Positions 7,590 to 16,697 of a DNA stretch of 48,522 nt are shown here, in pieces. The position numbers were made by a program, and so were the translations under genes. The notes under the pieces were generated by a model. That model was not told where the DNA came from. It saw only the letters and a program-made list of their open reading frames with translations, and ran no database searches. Position 1 is the stretch's first letter. Every line of letters begins with the position of its first letter. Origin of the DNA: Actinomycetes bacterium (GTDB lineage: Bacteria > Actinomycetota > Actinomycetes > Mycobacteriales > Pseudonocardiaceae); NCBI GenBank assembly GCA_021793175.1, contig JAJYTH010000014.1, forward strand, positions 1-48,522, written 5' to 3'.

Positions 7590-9503
7590 TCAGTCCCATC
7601 GGTTCGCCGCCTGCTCCCGCAACGCGATGCGGTACTGCTCCAGTGCCACGAGATCACCGAAGAGCGCACGATACTCCTCGGCCGCGTCCGCCGGGGACAA
7701 CCGCTGCAAGCGTGATTTGAGTTCACCGATCTGCCTGCCGACGAGGTTCTCCTGCACGGCGGCGAGCACGCTCGACACGTACCGGGCGTCGGCCTCTTTC
7801 GGGGATCTCAACGGTTCCACCGCCAGTTCCGACAGTAGCGACGCGACCGTGCGGTCCTCCACGTACGAGGAGGCCGCCTCGATCAACGCGGGACCGGCGA
7901 GTCCGCTGCTCGTGCCGCCAGCCTTCAGGATCGCGCGGTGCACCCCCACGTACGCGGGGTGGACGAACGCGTCCTCCGGCAGTGCGTCGTACTCCGGACC
8001 GGCGAGCGCGGGCTCCTGCAGAGCCGCCTTCAACGCCTCTCGCTGTGCCTCCAGGTCCGGATTCCTCGGGTCGGGACGCTCCAGCTGTCCTCCCGCGCCG
8101 TTCGCACCGCGGTTACCGGCCGCGCCACCGTTACGGGAGGCGGCACGCCGGGGACCGTTGGCCTTCGCCGGCGCGTCGGCGGTCTCCCGCACACGCCGCA
8201 CCACCATGGCCTCGTCCTGCCAACCGACCCACCACGCCAGTTTGGTGGCGTAGCCGTCGCGTTTGGCCCGGTCCTTGATCTGCGCGACCAGCGGCACGGT
8301 CCGCTGCAACGCCGCCACCTGGCCGTCCACCGAATCGAGGTCGTAGGAGGCGAGCAGGCTTTTGATGGCGAACTCGAACAGCGGAATGCGGCGGGCCACC
8401 AAATCGCGCACGGCCGCGTCACCCTTGGCCAGCCGCAGCTCACACGGGTCCATCCCGTCCGGGGCGATCGCGATGTAGGTCTGGCCCGCGAACGTCTGGT
8501 CGCCCCCGAACGCCTTGAGCGCGGCCTTCTGACCCGCCTCGTCGCCGTCGAAGGTGAAGATCACCTCTCCGCGGAAGGCGTCGTCGTCCATCATGAGCTG
8601 CCGCAGCACACGCATGTGGTCCTCGCCGAACGCCGTGCCGGACGACGCCACCGCCGTCGGCACCCCGGCGGCGTGCATGGCCATCACGTCGGTGTACCCC
8701 TCGACGACCACCACCTGGTGCCGTCGCGCGATCTCGCGTTTGGCCTGGTCGAGTCCGAACAACACCTGCGACTTCTTATAGATGGGGCTCTCGCTGGTGT
8801 TGAGGTATTTGGCCTGGATCGGGTCGTCGTCGAACAACCGGCGCGCGCCAAAACCGACGACGTCACCGCCCCGGTCCTTGATCGGCCACACGAGCCTGCG
8901 GTGGAACCGGTCGATCGGTCCCCGCCTGCCTTCCTTCGACAACTGGGCCTTGTAGAGTTCGGACAGTTCGAAACCGCTGCGCAACAGGTGTTTCGTGAGC
9001 CGATCCCATCCGGCCGGGGCGAACCCGCAGCCGAATTTCGTCCATGTCTCCCGGTCGAACCCGCGTTCGGAGAGGAACGTGCGCGCGGCCTCGGCCTCCG
9101 GAGTGTCGAGCTGCTCGGCGTAGAACGCCTGAGCGGCTTTGTGCGCTTCGACCAACCGGAGACGGGTGCCACGGTCACGGCGAACGCTGCTGCCGCCTCC
9201 CTCGTAGGTCAACCGCAGCCCGATGCGGTCGGCGAGCCGCTCCACGGACTCGACGAAACCGAGGTGTTCGATCTGCATGACGAACTTGATGACGTCGCCG
9301 CCCTCACCACAGCCGAAGCAGTGGAAGGTGCCGTGCGTGGGCCGCACGTTGAACGACGGCGTCTTCTCCTCGTGGAAGGGGCACAGGCCCTTCAGAGCTC
9401 CGCCCCCAGCACGCCGCAACGCCACATACTCGCCGACGACCTCGTCGATCCGATTGCGTTCACGCACCTGCGCGATGTCGCTTTCCCGGATCCGTCCCGC
9501 CAC
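7590..9503 (-). CDS. dnaG: DNA primase DnaG
   Basis: This 637-residue primase makes RNA primers for chromosome replication. The N-terminal CHC2 zinc finger is complete (LCPFHEEKTPSF near 40, then FHCFGCGEGGD near 60). The catalytic core follows, with a TOPRIM domain showing VVVVEGYTDVMAMH near 260 and FTFDGDEAGQKA near 310. A Gly/Asn/Ala-rich linker (residues about 445-475) leads to a helical C-terminal domain that would contact the DnaB helicase. GTG at 9503 gives the usual VAGRIRESDIAQVRER start; the 30 codons upstream are not conserved-looking. It is divergent from the ECF41 sigma factor and followed closely by a conserved hypothetical gene. Confidence 0.97.
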   Translation of the reverse strand: MAGRIRESDIAQVRERNRIDEVVGEYVALRRAGGGALKGLCPFHEEKTPSFNVRPTHGTFHCFGCGEGGDVIKFVMQIEHLGFVESVERLADRIGLRLTYEGGGSSVRRDRGTRLRLVEAHKAAQAFYAEQLDTPEAEAARTFLSERGFDRETWTKFGCGFAPAGWDRLTKHLLRSGFELSELYKAQLSKEGRRGPIDRFHRRLVWPIKDRGGDVVGFGARRLFDDDPIQAKYLNTSESPIYKKSQVLFGLDQAKREIARRHQVVVVEGYTDVMAMHAAGVPTAVASSGTAFGEDHMRVLRQLMMDDDAFRGEVIFTFDGDEAGQKAALKAFGGDQTFAGQTYIAIAPDGMDPCELRLAKGDAAVRDLVARRIPLFEFAIKSLLASYDLDSVDGQVAALQRTVPLVAQIKDRAKRDGYATKLAWWVGWQDEAMVVRRVRETADAPAKANGPRRAASRNGGAAGNRGANGAGGQLERPDPRNPDLEAQREALKAALQEPALAGPEYDALPEDAFVHPAYVGVHRAILKAGGTSSGLAGPALIEAASSYVEDRTVASLLSELAVEPLRSPKEADARYVSSVLAAVQENLVGRQIGELKSRLQRLSPADAAEEYRALFGDLVALEQYRIALREQAANRWD

Positions 9504-9543
9504 TCGCCCACTGTAGAACACCGGGAAACGTGACTTCGCCAGC

Positions 9544-10494
9544 GTGGCCCATACTCGGGCCGTGCCGCCCGACGACAGCGTGACGAAACGCACCGACGAG
9601 TTCTCCGCCGTCCGGACACACCTGCTCGCGGTGGCCTACCGGCTCACCGGCTCACTGGCCGACGCAGAAGACGCCGTGCAGGAGACGTGGCTACGCCTGG
9701 CCGGGTTGACCGAGACCAGGCGCGAGGACATCCGAGACCTCCGGGCGTGGTGCACCACAGTGGTGGGGCGCGTCTGCCTGGACCGACTGCGGTCGGCGGC
9801 CGCACGCCGGGAACGGTATGTGGGTACCTGGCTGCCGGAACCGATCGTCGGTCCGCTGGACACCCGGGCGACCGACGACCCGATGGACGTCGTCGTGCGC
9901 GACGACGCGGTGCGGCTGGCGGCCATGGTCGTACTCGACGCGCTCCCCCCACGGCAGCGCGTGGCGTTCGTGCTGCACGACGCCTTCGATGTGCCGTTCG
10001 AGGAGATCGGCGAGATCCTGTCGTGCTCCGCCACCGCCGCGCGGCAACATGCCTCGCGCGCCAGGAGAACACTCGCCGAGGCCGACCCACCGCCTCGCGT
10101 CGACGCCGGTGAACAGCTGGAACTGCTCGAACGGTTCACCCAGGCGATGCTCTCCGGCGACATCGAGGCCATGGTCGCTCTGCTTCACCCGGAGGCGCGG
10201 CTCGTCGGCGACTCGAACGGCAAGGCCAAGACCGTCCGGCGGGTCGTCGTCGGCGCCGACAAGATCGCCCGGCTGCTCCTCGGCCTGCTGGCGAGCTACG
10301 GGCCGGATTTCGTACGCGCCGCCCGGCCCGTGCTCGTCAACGGCGATCCCGGCCTCCACCTGCCCGCCAAGTCCGGCGACGGCCGGTACCGCGACCTCGA
10401 CGAGCATGTGCAGACCTTCGCCGTGCGCGACGGTCGGATCGTCGCGCTCTACGACATCGTCAACCCCGACAAGCTCACGCGCGTGCCTCGTTGA
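9544..10494 (+). CDS. ECF41-type RNA polymerase sigma factor (SigJ-like) with SnoaL-like C-terminal domain
   Basis: Sigma region 2 (LLAVAYRLTGSLADAEDAVQ near 30-55) and region 4 (LPPRQRVAFVLHDAFDVPFE near 138-165, then EIGEILSC and an Arg-rich recognition helix) are followed by a SnoaL-like domain of about 130 residues. ECF41 landmarks are visible: WLPEP in the linker, an NGKA element where DGGGK is usual, and NPDKL near the C-terminus. In this family the C-terminal domain, not a separate anti-sigma factor, tunes activity, and genes for CMD-type proteins usually lie beside it; here one faces it and overlaps its 3' end by 20 bp. No start has a clear ribosome site. GTG 9544 is the longest form; family alignment favours GTG 9580. 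Confidence 0.9.
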   Translation: MAHTRAVPPDDSVTKRTDEFSAVRTHLLAVAYRLTGSLADAEDAVQETWLRLAGLTETRREDIRDLRAWCTTVVGRVCLDRLRSAAARRERYVGTWLPEPIVGPLDTRATDDPMDVVVRDDAVRLAAMVVLDALPPRQRVAFVLHDAFDVPFEEIGEILSCSATAARQHASRARRTLAEADPPPRVDAGEQLELLERFTQAMLSGDIEAMVALLHPEARLVGDSNGKAKTVRRVVVGADKIARLLLGLLASYGPDFVRAARPVLVNGDPGLHLPAKSGDGRYRDLDEHVQTFAVRDGRIVALYDIVNPDKLTRVPR

Positions 10495-11071
10495 CGTCGC
10501 CGGTCGTCGGCAGGGGCACGGCACACGCCTCACCCGAGGTGAACCCCTGGTCGGTGATGCCCAACGCGCTGTTGGTGCGACTCCGGGCGTTCTCCAGGCC
10601 AATCAGGTACGTAAGCTCGACGACACCGGCACGGCCGAACTCTCTTTCCAACTCGGCCATCTGCTCGTCGGTGACGGACACGGGCGTCTCCGTCATCGCG
10701 TCGGCATAGGCGATAGCGAGCCGCTCCTGACGAGTGAACAGGGACGACTCGGCATAGTCGTCGATGTGCTTCAGCCGTTCGATGTCGAGCCCCCTGTGCT
10801 TCTGCAGCATCGTGCCGAAGTCGATGCACCACGAGCAGTTCATCCGCACCGCCACGCGGTAGACGGCGAGGTCGGCGACGCTGGGCGGCAGGACCCGGGT
10901 GGCGCGCTCCGCCATCAGCTCGTGCAGGCCCGACGCCAGCAGTATCCGCGGATGGTGGGCGCTCACCGCGAACGGTTCGGGAACCGCACCGTAACGACGG
11001 CGGGTGACCCGGTAGAGCAAACGCGTCAGATGTCCGGCCCGTTCCATGGGAACAGCGGGTATGCGGGGCAT
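10475..11071 (-). CDS. Carboxymuconolactone decarboxylase (CMD)/AhpD-family protein
   Basis: This 198-residue helical protein has the CMD/AhpD active-site stretch VAVRMNCSWCIDFG near residue 85, with CxxC and a His-poor variant of the usual ECxxC..H site. Helices around YVYRVAVR-like and LTYLIGLENARSRTNSALG follow. AhpD relatives are thiol-disulfide or peroxidase enzymes; members beside ECF41 sigma factors are thought to be their main regulated targets. ATG at 11071 has GGGAGG just upstream. Its last 20 bases overlap the end of the convergent sigma factor gene. The substrate cannot be told, and a role in oxidative or envelope stress is inference. Confidence 0.88.
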   Translation of the reverse strand: MPRIPAVPMERAGHLTRLLYRVTRRRYGAVPEPFAVSAHHPRILLASGLHELMAERATRVLPPSVADLAVYRVAVRMNCSWCIDFGTMLQKHRGLDIERLKHIDDYAESSLFTRQERLAIAYADAMTETPVSVTDEQMAELEREFGRAGVVELTYLIGLENARSRTNSALGITDQGFTSGEACAVPLPTTGDVNEARA

Positions 11072-11124
11072 GGGAGCCCTCCCTTCGGTTGCGGTAATCG
11101 CGGTCACCGAGGGGACGGGGCGGC

Positions 11125-12948
11125 CTACCGGAATGTGACACCGGAAGACTTCGAAAGCGCGTGCACGTCCCACACCCACACGTCCTGAACCGGGCGGCCG
11201 GGATCCCTCAGCAGGGCCGTGACCGTCGCCCGCAACTCGTGCTGATGGCGGGTGCCCAGTGGCAGGACCAACACGTCCGCTTCCCAATAACGCAGGTCGC
11301 TTCGTGCGACGAGACGGTCGTAGTCGGTGACCTCGTAGACTTTTCCTTCCGTGGCGACGTGTTCCAGGATAAGAGAGGTCCGAGTGCGCGGCGCGCCGTA
11401 GATTCCCTCGCCCTCCTCGTCCGGGCCGACGAAGTAGCCCTCCACCAAGGGGAAGCCCATGCCCGCCTCCATCTGCCAGTGCAGGGCGTCGGCGTTACCG
11501 ACGTGAGGCGGTGGCACAGGCACCACCGAGCCGTCCCGCACATAGGCACGCCAGGTGCCGTCGGTGAAGAACGCGGGTGCCGCGTTGCGTTCGGTGACCT
11601 CCAGCGGGGTGGGCACGATCGGCAACAACGCGACGACCAGCGCACTGCACCACGTGATCGTCGCGGCGTGGCGTTGTTCGGGTCGCGCCCGTAGCCGCAA
11701 CACCCGTTCGGTCGCCATCGCCAGCAGTATCCCGATCAGGGGCACACACCCCAGGGAGAAACGGGTCTCCAGTACCGACTCGAACAGCGGTCGATCGAAC
11801 AACAACATCCACGGCCCGGGAATCGGGGTCCCCTCGCCGTCGACGATGACGAGGGCTCCCATCGATATCCAGGCCATCACGAACATGGTGACCGCGACGG
11901 CGCGGGCCGCGACCACCCGCCAGAGCGCGATCGTGACACCGAATATCACCAGAACCAGTGGCCAGCCGAAGAACGAGTTCTCCTCGGTACGGTTCATGGC
12001 CAGTCCGGAGGCGTTGTCCTCACCGTTCCCACCGCCCGCCAGGGAGTCGGTGGCGAACGCGGTGAAGGAGGCCGCGTCGTTGCCACGCATACCGTGTTCC
12101 AGGGCCGAGTAGCTCTGCGGCCCGAAGAACTGCCACCACAACGGCACCGCCGCGATCACCAAGGACACCGAGGCCCCGACGCCGAGGGCGAGGCCGAGGC
12201 GACGGGCCACCGCGAGCGTGTGCTCGGGAGCCATGAGGGCGTAGGTCACGGCGAACACCACCATCGTGGTCGCCATGACCATCAGCGGTTCCTTGCCGAT
12301 GAAGATCTGCCAGGTCACCAGTAGTCCGAGGACGACGCCGCTGCGTACGGGCGGTGCCCCGCGCACGATCTTGAGCAGCCACAGCACGATGAACGGCATC
12401 ACGAACAATGCCACCCAGTTCGGGTGAGCGTTGGCGTGGGAGATCATCGGCGGCGCGAACCCACAGAACGCCGCCCCGATCGCGGCACCCGTCCGAGAGG
12501 TCACGAGGTGCCGGGACAACACCCAGTACCAGGCCGCGGCGGTCCCGGCGAGGCCGCCCGTGAGCACCAACGTGAAAGTGGCGGTGGGTCCGAAGAGGAT
12601 GGTGACGGGGGTCAGTGGCACGGACAGGCCGTACATGGCCGTGTTCGCCGAGAGGTTCACCCCGGCCGGGTAGTTCTGCAACGTGGTGAACAACGGGTTC
12701 TCGAAGTTCAGCACGTTGTGTGCCGTGACGGCGTAGAACCACTCCCACAGGTTCTGGTCCTGACCACTGAACCTCAGGTAACCACCGTCCAGATCCGACC
12801 ACAATGGACGATAGAGCAGAAGCGCCGCCAGGGCGAAGCCCAGCATGATCGCGGCGTCGGCCAGATATGGCAGCCGAGGTCGCCACCGGACCGTTTCCGC
12901 GACCTTTTCGACGTCGGAGCGAGTACGGGTGGGCGTCAGTGTGGCCAC
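11125..12948 (-). CDS. Polytopic membrane protein, GT-C glycosyltransferase-like
   Basis: This 607-residue protein has about 11-12 membrane segments up to residue 465 and a soluble C-terminal domain of about 140 residues. The first extracytoplasmic loop, after helix 1, holds FSGQDQNLWEWFY near 60-72; an acidic residue in this position is typical of GT-C enzymes using polyprenyl-linked sugars. NYPAGVNLSANT follows near 92, also typical of YfhO/GT-C-like actinobacterial proteins. The substrate is unknown. Its start overlaps the serpin end by 13 bp, so the two are probably translationally coupled. The CMD gene follows 53 bases downstream. Confidence 0.7.
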   Translation of the reverse strand: MATLTPTRTRSDVEKVAETVRWRPRLPYLADAAIMLGFALAALLLYRPLWSDLDGGYLRFSGQDQNLWEWFYAVTAHNVLNFENPLFTTLQNYPAGVNLSANTAMYGLSVPLTPVTILFGPTATFTLVLTGGLAGTAAAWYWVLSRHLVTSRTGAAIGAAFCGFAPPMISHANAHPNWVALFVMPFIVLWLLKIVRGAPPVRSGVVLGLLVTWQIFIGKEPLMVMATTMVVFAVTYALMAPEHTLAVARRLGLALGVGASVSLVIAAVPLWWQFFGPQSYSALEHGMRGNDAASFTAFATDSLAGGGNGEDNASGLAMNRTEENSFFGWPLVLVIFGVTIALWRVVAARAVAVTMFVMAWISMGALVIVDGEGTPIPGPWMLLFDRPLFESVLETRFSLGCVPLIGILLAMATERVLRLRARPEQRHAATITWCSALVVALLPIVPTPLEVTERNAAPAFFTDGTWRAYVRDGSVVPVPPPHVGNADALHWQMEAGMGFPLVEGYFVGPDEEGEGIYGAPRTRTSLILEHVATEGKVYEVTDYDRLVARSDLRYWEADVLVLPLGTRHQHELRATVTALLRDPGRPVQDVWVWDVHALSKSSGVTFR

Positions 12949-14063
12949 GGTTCGGTCACCCGAGCCAGGAAATAGACCGCGCCGCTGGCCCGATGGCGCA
13001 CGAGCAGGAGGAACGGGCGGTTCACTTCCACGGTGACAGGCGTGCCCGAAGGCGCCGACACCAACCGCATCATGGCAGCGGTGGCCGCGGCGCCTTCCAA
13101 GCCGCTCTCGTCGAGCCGCAGTACGGTCTGGTGCAGAACGTCGGACACCGACAGCCGCGGGTCGTCACTGAGTTCACCGAAGTCCGCGCTCGGTTCGAAC
13201 ATCCTGCGTACGCCCAGCGATTCCAAGGCGTCCTTCAGCGGGCAGCGCACGTCCAGCGACAACCGGGGCATCGTCAACCGCACCATCGCCTCGCTCCGCG
13301 CCTCCAGCAGCGCGTGCAGCGTCTCGGCGTCGAGTTCGAGTTCGGCCTCGGCCAGGGGACGGTCGGGCAACAGCACCGACGCGCTCACTCCTCCGACCGC
13401 GGGCAGGTCCACCAGCCGCCATCCCTCGTGCCGGGCGTAACCGAGACGTTCGGCCTGCCACATCATCGGTCCCCGCACGACACCCGACGGAGCGTGGAAA
13501 TCACCTTCGGCCGTGCTGGTGTCCCGGAACGGATAGGTCCACGCCACCCGCAGGTACAACGCGCTGACCAGTCCAGCCACCGTGTCACCGCCGACGGTGC
13601 CAGGGAGCAGGAGCTCGGGAATGAGGTCGCGGGTCGTGCGGGCCACGTCGGCGTTGATGGTGGCGCGCGCGGCCTCCGGGTCCTCCACGAACGGTGCCGT
13701 GGCCACCGCGCCCGAGGGCCAGGAGGTCACGACGTCGGCGAAGCCGGGTTTCATCTGCAACTGCCGCCACACCCACAGCGTGTTGGACACCGCCAACGTC
13801 GGCTCGTCCTGCCCGCCGTGAGGGGCGTCGAGCACCGCCGCCTTCCGCAGGAGATCGGCCTGCTCGGAGACCCGTTCGGACGCTCCCGCCAGCAGCGCGG
13901 CCGGTTGGGTCGCGGTGTCTCCCCGAGCCGCACGGGCGACCAGCCCCAAAGCACCGGCCACCGAGTAGGGGGAGAAACACGTGTTGCCCCCGGGTGAGCC
14001 CAGCGCCCGATGCAGGGCCAGGGCGAAATTCAGGTGAGCTTGAGCGGCGTCGCGTTCCGGCAT
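12936..14063 (-). CDS. Serpin-family protease inhibitor
   Basis: A 375-residue protein with the serpin fold throughout: NTCFSPYSVAGALGLV near 27, LAVSNTLWV near 90, ALYLRVAWTYPF near 165 (a variant of the NAVYFKGxW strand), and MPRLSLDV near 290. The hinge DESGLEGAAATA near 318-329 precedes the reactive loop AMMRLVSAPSG, and VNRPFLLLVRHRASG closes the fold. Serpins trap serine proteases by inserting the cleaved loop into sheet A. Position P14 is Leu where inhibitory serpins usually have Thr or Ser, so speed of inhibition is uncertain. No signal peptide is visible, so it seems cytosolic. It sits between dgt (22 bases upstream) and the overlapping membrane protein. Confidence 0.9.
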   Translation of the reverse strand: MPERDAAQAHLNFALALHRALGSPGGNTCFSPYSVAGALGLVARAARGDTATQPAALLAGASERVSEQADLLRKAAVLDAPHGGQDEPTLAVSNTLWVWRQLQMKPGFADVVTSWPSGAVATAPFVEDPEAARATINADVARTTRDLIPELLLPGTVGGDTVAGLVSALYLRVAWTYPFRDTSTAEGDFHAPSGVVRGPMMWQAERLGYARHEGWRLVDLPAVGGVSASVLLPDRPLAEAELELDAETLHALLEARSEAMVRLTMPRLSLDVRCPLKDALESLGVRRMFEPSADFGELSDDPRLSVSDVLHQTVLRLDESGLEGAAATAAMMRLVSAPSGTPVTVEVNRPFLLLVRHRASGAVYFLARVTEPWPH

Positions 14064-14085
14064 TCTCCGACGGTACCCCGGTGGG

Positions 14086-15357
14086 TCAACCGTGCCGTCC
14101 CAGATGCCAGGAATGCCATATCCTGGCCTGCGCGTCGGTCAACGAGGCGACCTGGTCCACCACGACCCGCAGGCGCGCCGCGTCGTCCGGGGCCGCCTCC
14201 CATGCCGGGCGCAGGTTCACGTCGAGCGCCTCCGGGGAACGCCGGAGCAGCGCTTCCACCAGTTCGGTGACGAGTTGCCGTTGTCCCTCCTGCACGGCCA
14301 ACCGTCGACGGTCGCTCATCACGTACCGCAGGGCCGACGCCTTGAGCAGCGCCACCTCGGCGGCCACCTGGTCGGGCACGACGAGTTCGGCGGCGTAGCG
14401 TGACAGCGGCTCCGGGCCATAGGCGGCGCGGGTGCTCGTGACGGCCGCCGAGACGAACCGGCCGACCAGCTCGCTGGTCATCCGTTTGAGCGCCACATGA
14501 GCCGCAGGGGAATCGTCGTAGGGAGTTCGCACGAGGTCGGCCACCGTCGGCAGTTCCAGGAGGGTGGCGGCTGCATGTTCGATCACGGCGACGGGTTGGT
14601 CGCAGAAGTGTTCGGCCGCGAGCGACGTCAGCGCGGCGCGTTCGTCGACGTCGGCCAGGACGGCCAGCGAGATCCGTCCGGCCAGCACTCCGTCCTCGAC
14701 GTCGTGCACCGAGTAGGCCACGTCGTCGGCCCAGTCCATAATCTGCGTTTCCAGACACGTCCGCTCGCCCGGAGCGCCCCGGCGGACCCAGATGAACGCG
14801 TCGAGATCGTCGGCATAGACACCGAACTTGCGTCGACCTTCGCGTCGTGGCCACGGATACTTCATCGCCGCGTCGAGACAGGCGCGGGTGAGATTGAGCC
14901 CGTAGGGTTCGTCGCGCTCCCCCAACACCTTCGGCTCCAGCCGGGTGAGGATACGCAATGTCTGCGCGTTGCTTTCGAAACCGCCGCACGCCTGCGAGAC
15001 CTCGTCCAGGGCCGCCTCCCCGTTGTGCCCGAACGGCGGATGCCCGATGTCGTGAGCGAGACCCGCGGTATCGCAGACATCCGGGTCGGCACCGAGATCG
15101 ACGGCGATGCCCCGGCTGATCTGGGCCACCTCCAGCGAATGTGTCAACCGTGTGCGAGGCACTCCGCTGATCTCGGCCCCTTCACCGGGTCCGACCACCT
15201 GGGTCTTCCCGGCGAGCCGCCGCAGCGCCGCCGAGTGCAGCACCCGGGCGCGGTCCCGGGCGAACGGTGTCCGGCCGTCCTCCTGCGCCCCGGGGAGCAT
15301 GGACGACTTGGGCCGCTCGGCGAACCGCCGCTGCGCATCCTCGGTGGTGTAGGCCAT
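14086..15357 (-). CDS. dgt: Deoxyguanosinetriphosphate triphosphohydrolase-like protein
   Basis: This 423-residue HD-domain enzyme splits dNTPs into deoxynucleoside and triphosphate, keeping the nucleotide pool in check. Metal-binding residues are seen in RLTHSLEVAQISRGIA near 70 and AHDIGHPPFGHNGE near 101. Further conserved parts are FESNAQTLRILTRLEPK near 127 and WADDVAYSVHDVEDGV near 208. It belongs to the type lacking tight dGTP specificity, so the preferred nucleotide is open. dgt lies near dnaG in many actinobacteria; here the serpin, membrane protein, CMD protein and sigma factor lie between them. Confidence 0.95.
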   Translation of the reverse strand: MAYTTEDAQRRFAERPKSSMLPGAQEDGRTPFARDRARVLHSAALRRLAGKTQVVGPGEGAEISGVPRTRLTHSLEVAQISRGIAVDLGADPDVCDTAGLAHDIGHPPFGHNGEAALDEVSQACGGFESNAQTLRILTRLEPKVLGERDEPYGLNLTRACLDAAMKYPWPRREGRRKFGVYADDLDAFIWVRRGAPGERTCLETQIMDWADDVAYSVHDVEDGVLAGRISLAVLADVDERAALTSLAAEHFCDQPVAVIEHAAATLLELPTVADLVRTPYDDSPAAHVALKRMTSELVGRFVSAAVTSTRAAYGPEPLSRYAAELVVPDQVAAEVALLKASALRYVMSDRRRLAVQEGQRQLVTELVEALLRRSPEALDVNLRPAWEAAPDDAARLRVVVDQVASLTDAQARIWHSWHLGRHG

Positions 15358-15541
15358 GGAAGCAGCCTAGCGGCGAATCGAGGCCGACCGATCGAATCGA
15401 GGCCGGAGGCAAGGGTCGGAAGCGGCTGTCCTCGACAGCTGCTTCCGACAGAGCCGCACCGCCCCGCGTGGGGTCTTTTCCGTGCGGCTTCGTCTTCCTC
15501 CCGCCGTATTCGGCCTCTTAGGACGCTATACCGATGACTGC

Positions 15542-15561
15542 CGGCTAGCTGCCGCTAGCCG
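15542..15561 (-). terminator. Hairpin overlapping the metX stop codon
   Basis: CGGCTAGC and GCTAGCCG form an 8-bp perfect stem around a 4-nt loop; the metX TAG lies inside it (15557-15555). There is no T-run after it, so it is either a weak terminator or an mRNA 3'-end stabiliser. Confidence 0.45.
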
Positions 15562-16697
15562 TCCAGCAGTTCCTTCACCAGCGCGGCGACCTGTGTGGTC
15601 TCGACGAGGAAGGAATCGTGCCCGTACGGCGAGGTGATCTCGGCGTAGCGGGCGTTCGGGATGCCGTCGGCCAGCTCACAGGACTCGGAGGGCAGGTAGA
15701 GACGGTCGGAGTCCACGCCGACGGCGATAGTTCGCGCCCGGACGCGGGACAGGGCCTCGCCCACCCCGCCTCGGTCGCGACCGACGTCGTGGCCGTTCAT
15801 CGAACGGGTGAGCAACACATAGCTGGCGGCGTCGAACCTCCGCACCAGCTTGTCGGCATGGTAGTCCAAATAGGACTCTATGGCGTATCGGCCGCCGTGC
15901 CACGGGTCCTCGCCGTCCTGCGGCTTGCGCCCGAACCTCTCGTTGAGCTCCAGCGCGCTGCGATAGGTGGTGTGGGCGATGCGACGGGCGATGCCGAGCC
16001 CGCGATGCGGCCCCTGGCCCGGACCACCGTGGTGGTAGTCGCCACCACGCCAATTCGGGTCGGCGAGGATGGCGTGGATCTGCGGGGACGCCCAGGCGAT
16101 CTGGTCGGCCGACGACGCGGCGGGACTCGCCAGCACCATCAACGTGCGCACCCGGTCAGGCTCCATCACCGCCCACTCCAGCGCGCGCATGCCGCCCATC
16201 GACCCGCCGAGCACCGCGGCCCACCGCTCGATGCCCAGCGCATCGGCCAAGGCGACCTCGACCTCCACCTGGTCGCGGATCGTGATGCCCGGGAAGCGAC
16301 CGCCCCAGTGCCGACCGTCCGGGGCGAGCGATGCGGGACCCGTCGTTCCCTGACACCCACCCAGCACGTTGGGCACCACCACGAACAGCTCGTCGGTGTC
16401 CAAGGCTTTTCCGGGGCCGATGAGATCGTCCCACCAGCCCGGGCTCGGATGGCCCGGCTCGATCTCCCCGGCAGCGTGGCTGTCCCCCGTCAACGCGTGT
16501 TCGATCAACACCGCATTGGAGGCGTCGGAATTGAGGGTGCCCCACGTCTCGTACGCAATCTGGACCTCGGGCAGTTCCCGCCCCGACTCCAGACGCACCA
16601 CACCCTCGGGACGGAACCACTTCCGCCGCCCAGGCGGATCTCCCGCCTGCCACGCACCGGTGGCAGGCGGGAGATCGGTGTTGCCCGACAAACTCAC
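15555..16697 (-). CDS. metX: Homoserine O-acetyltransferase
   Basis: MetX, 380 residues, transfers the acetyl group from acetyl-CoA to homoserine in methionine synthesis. It has the alpha/beta-hydrolase fold: VQIAYETWGTLN near 45, the nucleophile elbow AVLGGSMGGMRALEWAV near 160, and the Asp/His parts of the triad near VGVDSDRLY and SPYGHDSFLVET in the C-terminus. The GTG start overlaps the metY stop by 4 nt (GTGA), so metY and metX are translated together. Its product, O-acetylhomoserine, is the substrate of the upstream MetY. A succinyl-specific variant cannot be excluded by eye. Confidence 0.95.
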   Translation of the reverse strand: MSLSGNTDLPPATGAWQAGDPPGRRKWFRPEGVVRLESGRELPEVQIAYETWGTLNSDASNAVLIEHALTGDSHAAGEIEPGHPSPGWWDDLIGPGKALDTDELFVVVPNVLGGCQGTTGPASLAPDGRHWGGRFPGITIRDQVEVEVALADALGIERWAAVLGGSMGGMRALEWAVMEPDRVRTLMVLASPAASSADQIAWASPQIHAILADPNWRGGDYHHGGPGQGPHRGLGIARRIAHTTYRSALELNERFGRKPQDGEDPWHGGRYAIESYLDYHADKLVRRFDAASYVLLTRSMNGHDVGRDRGGVGEALSRVRARTIAVGVDSDRLYLPSESCELADGIPNARYAEITSPYGHDSFLVETTQVAALVKELLDG

